Shown here: in pieces, positions 33,665 to 39,825 of the stretch
How positions within the stretch are numbered: the stretch's first letter is position 1
Layout of the letters: each line of letters opens with the position of its first letter
From: a virus
IMG/VR virus record: IMGVR_UViG_3300025674_000100
Span: 1 to 41,626 of that record
DNA length: 41,626 bases
Strand: one strand, 5' to 3'
Made by a program: the position numbers and the translations under genes
Notes under the pieces: model-generated
Database searches by the model: none
Seen by the model: only the letters and a program-made list of their open reading frames with translations
What the model was told of the DNA's origin: nothing

Positions 33665-34356
33665 TATGCCATCTCCTGATTCCACGCTTGATCAAATGCA
33701 CCCGAACCCCCACCGAGTCCTTTTGCTCTCATCGCCCTTAGATGTTCCATGTAATTGCGTTCTAACCTGTCACCAAATCTCCGAATGACTTCTTCTAATG
33801 GTTGTTCTTCTGTCCCAAGCAACCCTGCGATGTCATCAACCCCGATTTGAAAACCACCCATAGGCAGCATCCCAAAAGACCTCACATTTCCTTGATCATC
33901 GCCATGCTTCAAATGGTCTAAGTGTATATCCATATCAGCGGGTGTTTGTGCATTGATTATACCACCAACGCCTTCGTTATTGACATAGTGCCATTCCCCA
34001 TTTGGACTTTGGACAACCCATTGGTCGCCCCAAGATACCTTCGGGCGACTATATTCTTCATCATTTGAAAACGGCAAAGCCATATTAACCATCGGATAAC
34101 CCTGCTCATCAATCTGTCCTGCATCAACAAATTCTTGGTATTGTTTTTCATCCAACACATGAGCAAACGGATGACGCATTTGTGGTGCTTTGTATGTTCC
34201 TGCTTGAATTTGAGCCAAAACATTGTCGTGGTATCGTTGAGCCATTTCCTGCAATTTGACAGGATCCAGCCTTCGCATCATTATGTTTGAAGGTTCTCTT
34301 GGTGGGCGTTCTCGCTTGCTGATGGCCCAACCCTTCTCAAACGCTCTATTATTCAT
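33664..34356 (-). CDS. protein with AFxxGW-type motif at both ends
   Basis: A 230-residue protein. The ATG at 34356 gives MNNRAFEKGWAISKRE, so the shared motif sits at residues 5-14; it overlaps the previous stop. The last 12 residues (GAFDQAWNQEMA) hold a second, C-terminal copy. Between them are APQMRHP, a heptapeptide also present in the prohead protease, and a compact centre (WGDQWVVQSPNGEWHYVN). Two terminal copies suggest a linker or adaptor that binds the same partner twice, which is inference. No enzyme motif is seen. Confidence 0.6.
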   Translation of the reverse strand: MNNRAFEKGWAISKRERPPREPSNIMMRRLDPVKLQEMAQRYHDNVLAQIQAGTYKAPQMRHPFAHVLDEKQYQEFVDAGQIDEQGYPMVNMALPFSNDEEYSRPKVSWGDQWVVQSPNGEWHYVNNEGVGGIINAQTPADMDIHLDHLKHGDDQGNVRSFGMLPMGGFQIGVDDIAGLLGTEEQPLEEVIRRFGDRLERNYMEHLRAMRAKGLGGGSGAFDQAWNQEMA

Positions 34357-35059
34357 CACCAAGCACCCCCGCATCAGCCAAAGCCTTTCGCATCATTCGC
34401 CATTCATCAGGCGACTTCTCACTAAAGTGAGCCTGTATAACGGTCAGCACATTAACCTGTTGTGAATTTTCAATGTTCTCGGCTGTGCTTAGGTGTTTTG
34501 CTAAGTCGCCAAGTGTGTCACGGACTTCACGGTGCAATTTCACCGCAGCATCCAATCCTTTGTAGTCAAGCATTCCCGTTTCTTCCCGTTCCGCTTGCAT
34601 CAAATTGAGGTGATCGTTGAACAACCCATTCAAGCGTTGAAGGTTGCTATCGGTTTGACGAATTGCATCGGCTACGCTCGTGATAGCCGTTGGCAACGCT
34701 TCAATTGCCGCCTGTCGCTGAATAACAGGCTGAGTGTGATTTTCCATGTGGTGTGATAAAGCACTTGAAGAAACCTCTAAATCCTCAGCCATTTGGTCTA
34801 TGTCAATCAAACGCTCAAGAATGGCGACTTCAATGTTGGCTCGCTCAGGGTGTGTGCAAAGCGGGCAATCGCTATTGCTGTTGTTGTGATATTCCCCCGA
34901 ATGTCGCCTCATGTGCCTGTGAGCCGTTCCTTCCGCCCAATCCTGATTACGATCCATGTCTTGAACATCAATCAGCCCAATGCGGATATTCTGTTCCATC
35001 GTGTCACGACTTGGGTGCAAACAGAAGGGGCAATTCCGCCTTGTCTGCCGACCCACCAT
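34349..35059 (-). CDS. tandem zinc/helix-turn-helix protein, small terminase candidate
   Basis: A 236-residue protein from the ATG at 35059. It has two similar units: CPFCLHPSRDTMEQNI with HRHMRRH near residue 50, and CPLCTHPERANIEVAI with SALSHHMENH near residue 108. Each has a CxxC pair, a helix, and a His pair after a turn, as in zinc-bound helix-turn-helix domains; the second contains IDQMAEDLEVSSSALSHH, a typical helix-turn-helix. The C-terminal half is helical and oligomerisation-like (SVADAIRQTDSNLQRLNG; LAKHLSTAENIENSQ). Small terminase subunits combine an N-terminal DNA-binding helix-turn-helix with helical oligomerisation. The nearest alternative is a transcription regulator. It is far (9 kb) from the large subunit. 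Confidence 0.5.
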   Translation of the reverse strand: MVGRQTRRNCPFCLHPSRDTMEQNIRIGLIDVQDMDRNQDWAEGTAHRHMRRHSGEYHNNSNSDCPLCTHPERANIEVAILERLIDIDQMAEDLEVSSSALSHHMENHTQPVIQRQAAIEALPTAITSVADAIRQTDSNLQRLNGLFNDHLNLMQAEREETGMLDYKGLDAAVKLHREVRDTLGDLAKHLSTAENIENSQQVNVLTVIQAHFSEKSPDEWRMMRKALADAGVLGDE

Positions 35060-35078
35060 GCTTTATGCGAAGGCATTC

Positions 35079-35333
35079 TCATTTATTTGGTTGCCGATGA
35101 TGATAGCAATATCCATTATGGATAGCCTCTTTGCGACACGGCTCACCCGCCCTTGTCACGCCTTTACAACGGTCACTATCAAGGAATTCCTTTTTGACAA
35201 CGACTTTTTCTTGTAGTGGTTGGGGTTTTAGAGGCTGTTCCACTTTCGGAGGTTGCCATTGACTCCTGTTCGCCTCAATACCGAAAGGAAGAATACTGAC
35301 GCACAGCCACCGTGAAAGTGAATAACATTCCAA
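35079..35333 (-). CDS. small Cys/His motif protein (DUF5763-like)
   Basis: The last 30 residues hold CKGVTRAGEPCRKEAIHNGY followed by CYHH, a widespread C/C/C/H motif (RCxxxTxxGxPCxxxAxxGxCxxH) seen in phage and bacterial proteins annotated as DUF5763. It probably binds zinc. The start is unsettled: the TTG at 35333 gives 84 residues but overlaps the previous gene by 59 bases, while a GTG at 35243 gives about 54 residues. The middle is Pro/Lys/Gln rich (PKVEQPLKPQPLQEK). The function is unknown. Confidence 0.55.
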   Translation of the reverse strand: MECYSLSRWLCVSILPFGIEANRSQWQPPKVEQPLKPQPLQEKVVVKKEFLDSDRCKGVTRAGEPCRKEAIHNGYCYHHRQPNK

Positions 35334-35523
35334 AGAAAAAGCCCATGATTTGACTCGTGGACATTTCAGGGCCTTTCCACACCATAATCAAAAATCCCAC
35401 AAGAATAAATGAAATGATGAAGATCATGGTTGCACTTTCAACGAGCATTTTTTGCGGGCTTAACAGATTAACACCCGCACTCGCCCAATTGATTTCAGCC
35501 TCTTTGTTTCGTTCTTCCGTCAT
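35275..35523 (-). CDS. small membrane protein, two predicted helices
   Basis: An 82-residue protein with GAGGTGTGA before the ATG at 35523. It has two hydrophobic segments, residues about 31-49 (ATMIFIISFILVGFLIMV) and 57-73 (SQIMGFFFGMLFTFTVAV), with a charged N-terminus (MTEERNKEAEIN). It is one of three small membrane proteins within 3.3 kb, next to the GTPase gene. A holin is one possible role for a two-helix phage membrane protein; a partner of the GTPase is another. Neither can be decided here. Confidence 0.6.
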   Translation of the reverse strand: MTEERNKEAEINWASAGVNLLSPQKMLVESATMIFIISFILVGFLIMVWKGPEMSTSQIMGFFFGMLFTFTVAVRQYSSFRY

Positions 35524-35533
35524 TTGTCACACC

Positions 35534-36187
35534 TCACAAAAGTGCCGTTCCACCGATGGCCGCACCTGTTTTCATCATGTTGCCCATACCACCTTGTTGT
35601 TGGACTTGATTACCAAGCATACCACCAAGAAGGCTTCCAAAGAAGCCGGGTTGATTCTGTTGCATCATCCCGCCTCCTTGTTGATGAGCCATGAGGAACA
35701 TTTGCATTTGCTGTTGATTTTGATTGAGGATTTGCTGTGCTTGGGATTGAACCTTTTGAAGCGTCAAAGCCAAATTTTCACTTGAAAGGGTTTGTAATTG
35801 GGAAGGCATTGTTCCCGCATCCAATTTGATAGCATCACCTTCTTGTTTGAAATTGACACCTGAAAAGAAGTCTTTCATGCACATAAGCATGATTTCACCC
35901 ATCAATTCCATAAGCAAAGGCAAATTTTGCGAAACAATGAACATTGACATTGGGTCATACATTTGAAGCAATTTTGAAGTGGCTATTACAGGGTCGTTTG
36001 CCGCCTGTTGCATTATTGGATTTTGGGATTGCATCATCATCATGGTTGGATCCATGCCGTAGCCACCCATGCCGTAGCCACCCATGCCCATGTTGCCCAT
36101 GCCCATGCCCATCATGTTAGACTGTCCCATTTGTCCACCACCAAAAGTGGTTGTGCTATCCGTTTTATTTCCTCCAAACAATCCCAT
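35534..36187 (-). CDS. Met/Gly/Gln-rich protein
   Basis: A 217-residue protein with AGGTGAT three bases before the ATG at 36187. It opens with a low-complexity run of Gly and Met (MMGMGMGNMGMGGYGMGG). A helical core follows, about residues 65-120 (MSMFIVSQNLPLLMELMG; CMKDFFSGVNFKQEG). Then come a Gln-rich coiled-coil-like stretch (KVQSQAQQILNQNQQQMQ) and a Gly-rich C-terminus (PGFFGSLLGGMLGNQVQQ). Met content is extreme. It is unlikely to be an enzyme. A structural, phase-forming or membrane-contacting protein is possible. It lies between a small membrane protein and the HNH-like protein. Confidence 0.55.
   Translation of the reverse strand: MGLFGGNKTDSTTTFGGGQMGQSNMMGMGMGNMGMGGYGMGGYGMDPTMMMMQSQNPIMQQAANDPVIATSKLLQMYDPMSMFIVSQNLPLLMELMGEIMLMCMKDFFSGVNFKQEGDAIKLDAGTMPSQLQTLSSENLALTLQKVQSQAQQILNQNQQQMQMFLMAHQQGGGMMQQNQPGFFGSLLGGMLGNQVQQQGGMGNMMKTGAAIGGTALL
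36054..36110 (-). repeat. short tandem repeats coding Gly/Met run
   Basis: The 15-base unit atgccgtagccaccc occurs twice in tandem (36054-36068, 36069-36083), followed by degenerate atgccc units up to about 36110. They encode GMGGY and GM repeats at the start of the Met-rich protein. Confidence 0.7.
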
Positions 36188-36195
36188 GTTATCAC

Positions 36196-37098
36196 CTATT
36201 GTGCGATTTGTTCCTGCATCATTGTGGTATTCACTTGTTGTGGCGTGATGCCCACCATTTGCTGTTGTTGAGCCATTTGTTCCATTTGTAAGGCTCGCAA
36301 ATCAAAAGTCACCGTCACCAAATCCGCTACACCCGAAACGGGGTTAGGGTGTTGGGTCAAAGTCACTCCCTTTGAATGTTGTGCGTCTTGTTGAATCATG
36401 TTGAAAAATTCAGCGTATTTTAACAATGATTCGGGCGTTGAACGGTTTTGTGCTTTAGCCGACCCCGAAAAGCCCGGCACGCGCATGAAGCGCGTTCCCT
36501 TTGATACCTTTGAGAATCCTTCTTGTTCAAGAGTGTGTTCTTCAATCATGCACCGAAGGGTATGGTAAATGTGCAAATGTGCGGGACAAAGCGTGCTTGA
36601 CATTTCATCCCCGTGATCGCCATGTGTGCGTGCATGAGGCTTTCGTGCTTGTTGAGTGTCCTCATCAAACCAATAAATGTCAGCCAACGACAATCCTGTG
36701 CGCTCATCGTTAATGTGGTGATAAGCATTATCGCCCTCAAGGAAACGCCTCACATCCACACCACAACAGGCACACTCGTGTGCCGCATTGTAGCGATATA
36801 CCTTGAATAAACCCAAATTGTAATTCGGTGGTCGGAGAGCCTTGCGAAGCATTTTGATGTTTTTCTTTCGTGCCTTTGCAGGATTTTTGGGGTTGGTAAT
36901 CAATTTGATTTCAACCGTGGGGATGACAATTTCTTGATCCATACCCGCACCCTGTGACCCTGACGAAGCCATTTCAGCCCGTTGCTGTGCCTTGAGGAAT
37001 TCAAAGGCGATTCCTGTTTGGGATGAAAGGGTTTTCAAATCGGCATCCGATAAGCCGTTGAGCGACATTCCGCCACGAGCGAATGGGTTCATACGCAT
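36196..37098 (-). CDS. HNH-like zinc protein with Gln-rich tail
   Basis: A 300-residue protein. I chose the ATG at 37098 (MRMNPFARGG) because GGAGGG lies six bases upstream; an in-frame start at 37191 would overlap the GTPase gene and lacks a site. Residues about 105-180 look like an HNH/His-Me finger: HECACCG (Cys 109, 111, 112), YHHINDE with His 127 and 128, and LCPAHLHIYH with Cys 171. HNH endonucleases near terminase genes take part in packaging in HK97-like phages. Here the spacing is unusual and the catalytic set is not certain. The C-terminal 30 residues are Gln/Met-rich (MEQMAQQQQMVGITPQQ). Confidence 0.5.
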   Translation of the reverse strand: MRMNPFARGGMSLNGLSDADLKTLSSQTGIAFEFLKAQQRAEMASSGSQGAGMDQEIVIPTVEIKLITNPKNPAKARKKNIKMLRKALRPPNYNLGLFKVYRYNAAHECACCGVDVRRFLEGDNAYHHINDERTGLSLADIYWFDEDTQQARKPHARTHGDHGDEMSSTLCPAHLHIYHTLRCMIEEHTLEQEGFSKVSKGTRFMRVPGFSGSAKAQNRSTPESLLKYAEFFNMIQQDAQHSKGVTLTQHPNPVSGVADLVTVTFDLRALQMEQMAQQQQMVGITPQQVNTTMMQEQIAQ

Positions 37099-37150
37099 AG
37101 ACTCCCTCCGAACCATGTGAGTCCTAACACATTCAAAATGGTTTCCCCCC

Positions 37151-37879
37151 TCATAACATTTGAACCGTGTCATAAATAGCACGCTCAACATTCAATCCAT
37201 ATTGGGCTGACATAGCCTCAACATTCGTAGCGATTCCCGCTTTACGCAAACGCCTCATTTCCTCTTGAAAAGGCAACACCAAAGGGTGTTGTCGCTTCAT
37301 GCCTTCATCCCACATCCTTTGAGAATCAACATCCCACCACAAATCCATTTTGTTCATCAACAAACAGACGACTTTTGGTTTGAAAATTTTCGCCTTTTTC
37401 TTCAAATAACGATTGAAAGACTTTGGGAATTTCGTGTTAGTCATAATGTCCACAAGGTATTTCAAACCCCCAACGGCTTCTCCCAACAGGTATTGGGATT
37501 GTAGGATTCGGTGATCAACGACATAGAAAACAATGCTGATATTCCGCCCAACCATGTCCTCAGCCCACATATTCCAATAGCGTGCTTGACCGCCAAAATC
37601 AGCGGTTGAAATGGGAATTTTTTCACCATTCCATCTCACCTGTTTTTTTGTTGTGTGAGGCATGGTGAATTGCCCATGCTTCATGGCGTGTGTTGTGCGG
37701 AGTGCTAACGGTATCGGCTCAATGTCGCCCGGCACTGTGAGGTATTGGTCTAAAGTCGTTTTACCCGACATAGATGGGCCATAAACCCCAAATTTGTGGG
37801 GTTTTAGGATTCTGTAAATGTATGATCCCAATTGGGCTGAACCAAGCAACAGATGCCCAACAAACATCCACGATGACAT
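37151..37879 (-). CDS. Arf/Ras-like small GTPase with hydrophobic N-terminus
   Basis: A 242-residue protein; GTGAT lies four bases before the ATG at 37879. All key GTPase boxes can be read: G1 P-loop GPSMSGKT (34-41), G3 DFGGQ (94-98), G4 NKMD (175-178) and G5 SAQ (224-226, in SAQYGLNVERAI). The TT at 62-63 is a G2 candidate. DxxGQ with a following WNMW-like segment is nearer to Arf/SRbeta/Gtr than to translation GTPases. Residues 4-25 (WMFVGHLLLGSAQLGSYI) are hydrophobic, like the membrane anchor of Arf- or SRbeta-type proteins. Membrane protein genes lie directly upstream. Such GTPases act as switches; a virus-encoded one is unusual. Binding is strongly supported by motifs, the role is unknown. 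Confidence 0.8.
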   Translation of the reverse strand: MSSWMFVGHLLLGSAQLGSYIYRILKPHKFGVYGPSMSGKTTLDQYLTVPGDIEPIPLALRTTHAMKHGQFTMPHTTKKQVRWNGEKIPISTADFGGQARYWNMWAEDMVGRNISIVFYVVDHRILQSQYLLGEAVGGLKYLVDIMTNTKFPKSFNRYLKKKAKIFKPKVVCLLMNKMDLWWDVDSQRMWDEGMKRQHPLVLPFQEEMRRLRKAGIATNVEAMSAQYGLNVERAIYDTVQML

Positions 37880-37884
37880 TCAAA

Positions 37885-38109
37885 TCACGCACCAAACATC
37901 CATTCCCATACGGATGTTGGTGTGATTTGCCAAAACGCATCAAGTCCGACCATTACAAGAAACGAAAGCGAAGCACCAACCAAGAAGGCGAGAATTGCTT
38001 TGATTGTCCAAGTCATGCGCTCAAGCCTTCGCTCATAGGCGTTTTCAGCGAGGATGTTCGCCATCGCTTCCGCCTGTCTTTCTTGTTGCGTGTTAAACGG
38101 CCAAGCCAT
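37885..38109 (-). CDS. small single-span membrane protein
   Basis: A 74-residue protein from the ATG at 38109 with a TGAGG site seven bases upstream. The first 35 residues are charged and helical (EAMANILAENAYERRLER); residues about 37-57 form a transmembrane helix (AILAFLVGASLSFLVMV), and the end is aromatic (VWEWMFGA). It ends five bases before the GTPase gene and starts just after another membrane protein gene, so the three are probably co-translated. It could be a membrane anchor or partner for the GTPase. This is inference. Confidence 0.6.
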   Translation of the reverse strand: MAWPFNTQQERQAEAMANILAENAYERRLERMTWTIKAILAFLVGASLSFLVMVGLDAFWQITPTSVWEWMFGA

Positions 38110-38122
38110 GACAATGCCTCAG

Positions 38123-38566
38123 TTATTGGTGTTCGGGTTCTTTTTTGGACTCTTCGGTTTGAACAGGAACGGTAAATGTGGTTGATTGCTGTTGTCCGTA
38201 ATTGCCGTTGTAAAAATCTTGGTTGTTTGAATACTTCCGCATTCTTCGTGCTTGAAGGCGAGCCTGTTGCGTTTGCCACTTATCGTAGCGGGATTCTTGA
38301 GCGAATTCCGCACGCATAGCGAGGCTATCACGAAGCCCACCCACATGAAACAGCACCATTGACAAACATAGGAAACCGAAACAAATCAAACCGAATTGAA
38401 GGCCCAATTCGCCCGCACTCGCATCAGGCAAATACCACCCCAAGTGTGATACTCCAACAGCAGTGCCGACCAACAATGATTGCCACAGCAACATGGCAAT
38501 CAAGTTAATGTCAATTCGGTTTTCATCCATCGCCCAAGGCGGAACAGGTGGTTTCATTTCTTGCAT
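38123..38566 (-). CDS. two-helix membrane protein
   Basis: A 147-residue protein from the ATG at 38566, with GGAGG upstream. Two hydrophobic segments, residues about 22-42 (IAMLLWQSLLVGTAVGVS) and 55-75 (LQFGLICFGFLCLSMVLF), are followed by a charged, Gln/Arg-rich tail of about 70 residues (QTQQARLQARRMRKYS). It starts two bases after the ribbon-helix-helix gene ends and is followed by the single-span protein and the GTPase. No family is recognised. Holin-like size and topology make a lysis role possible; the long basic tail would be atypical. Confidence 0.6.
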   Translation of the reverse strand: MQEMKPPVPPWAMDENRIDINLIAMLLWQSLLVGTAVGVSHLGWYLPDASAGELGLQFGLICFGFLCLSMVLFHVGGLRDSLAMRAEFAQESRYDKWQTQQARLQARRMRKYSNNQDFYNGNYGQQQSTTFTVPVQTEESKKEPEHQ

Positions 38567-38568
38567 TG

Positions 38569-38709
38569 TTAATCATCCTCCTTCTTTTGTTTGTTGAAAT
38601 ACTCGCTAATGATGTGATTGATGAACGAGGATTTTGACTCGCGCCCCCTTGCAGCCTCCATTTTAGCAAATAAATCATCGCTCATCACGACTGATACATG
38701 ACGGCTCAT
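38569..38709 (-). CDS. ribbon-helix-helix DNA-binding protein
   Basis: A 46-residue protein read from the ATG at 38709 to TAA at 38569. The sequence is a CopG/MetJ-type ribbon-helix-helix: strand RHVSVVMSD, helix 1 DDLFAKMEAARGRES, turn, and helix 2 SSFINHIISEYF. These proteins dimerise through the strand and bind operators; virus genomes often use them as regulators. There is no strong ribosome site upstream. It lies between the methyltransferase and the membrane/GTPase genes and could regulate this group. No operator repeats were found in the short gap (38710-38748) by eye. Confidence 0.75.
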   Translation of the reverse strand: MSRHVSVVMSDDLFAKMEAARGRESKSSFINHIISEYFNKQKKEDD

Positions 38710-38748
38710 GTGTGCTTGTCAAGAATGAGAAGCATATCAAGGTTGTGA

Positions 38749-39825
38749 TTATTGTGAGCCTTTCAGCACAGCCCACCCATGCTCAAAGGCATCCTGTGGT
38801 TCGGAGAGCGTGAAATCAAGCAAATCACGCTGTTGTCGGCTATTCGGCACAAATCGTGAATGCCCAAAGCGAGCCAATGTTTCCAATGGGTCAAAGCCCT
38901 CAATGTTGGTGGCAACCATTTCAAGCCTATCACCACGACTTTCAGCCTTTGCACCCGATTTGTCGGGGCGAATCATTATTTGAGCGTTTAAGCCCAAGTC
39001 AGCATATTTTGACGCTGCATCAGCGGAGTCAAAGGCAACAATTGGCTGACCCTCATTGATGCGTTCATTCAGGGCTGAAAGGTATCGTTGCATATCGTAA
39101 TTTTCGGAATATGAAGAAGGTTGGTTTTCATAGGGCGGATCCGAAGCGAGCAAATTGCTTAGGTTAATGTCCCATTCGTTGAGTGCATCCGCAGCATCAC
39201 CTTGACGCAATTCCACATTTTCAAAAATAGGTTGATAATCAAGGAAATTTACATCTTCGCCTGTTTTGAAAGGTGTCAAAGTCCCCGAAGGTATGTTGTT
39301 GTAGCCCGTTGGCATCCGCACCATTCCTTGAAACCCTGTTTTTTTGTTCATGTAATACATTTGAGCCATTTCATATTCTTCTATGGGTGTCAAAGGAATT
39401 CCTTGTTTGATTTTATGCAGGTAATAATTCAAAGAACCCTTTTTGGGCAAATTGCCTTGTTGAATGGCACGCAGGGTTGCACCACGAACATCCTCACGCC
39501 ATTTAGCAGGTGTCATGTCACTATCGTATTGACTAAAGGGAATTGTCAAGCCACCTTCGGTATTTTTCAAATGGCGCAGCATATTGACGAGTCCTGCGTC
39601 ATATTCGTTCATTCGCACTTGACCCGTTGGCATCAAACCCTGAACAAATCCACCCGGACCACTTGCAGGATCGTCTAAGCCCGTTGTTCCCGCCATTTGT
39701 TCAGCCACACGCATGAGAGTGTTGTAGTGCGGTTGGTTTTTATTGCCGGGATGTTTGATGAATGAGGATATGCTTTTTCCTCGCAACCAATTCGGATTTC
39801 TCCGAAATGCGTTGATGTCCACCAT
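38749..39825 (-). CDS. divergent D12-class adenine DNA methyltransferase
   Basis: A 358-residue protein from the ATG at 39825 (TGATG overlap, with GGAGGG upstream). It has the D12/Dam order: KHPGNKNQ (24-31) for the usual KYPGGK motif, DDPASGPGGF (51-60) for the AdoMet motif I, NEYD (73-76) for the acidic loop after it, and the catalytic DPPY at 229-232 (preceded by LLASDPPYENQPS). These enzymes methylate adenine N6 in double-stranded DNA, often against host restriction. The motif I region is altered from the usual FxGxG. The last residues (AFEHGWAVLKGSQ) hold the short motif shared with neighbours. No matching nuclease gene is nearby, so it is an orphan methylase. Confidence 0.75.
   Translation of the reverse strand: MVDINAFRRNPNWLRGKSISSFIKHPGNKNQPHYNTLMRVAEQMAGTTGLDDPASGPGGFVQGLMPTGQVRMNEYDAGLVNMLRHLKNTEGGLTIPFSQYDSDMTPAKWREDVRGATLRAIQQGNLPKKGSLNYYLHKIKQGIPLTPIEEYEMAQMYYMNKKTGFQGMVRMPTGYNNIPSGTLTPFKTGEDVNFLDYQPIFENVELRQGDAADALNEWDINLSNLLASDPPYENQPSSYSENYDMQRYLSALNERINEGQPIVAFDSADAASKYADLGLNAQIMIRPDKSGAKAESRGDRLEMVATNIEGFDPLETLARFGHSRFVPNSRQQRDLLDFTLSEPQDAFEHGWAVLKGSQ

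Noticed and set aside
36196-37191. Longer start for the HNH-like protein
   Set aside because: It would overlap the GTPase gene by 41 bases and lacks a ribosome site, while GGAGGG precedes the ATG at 37098.
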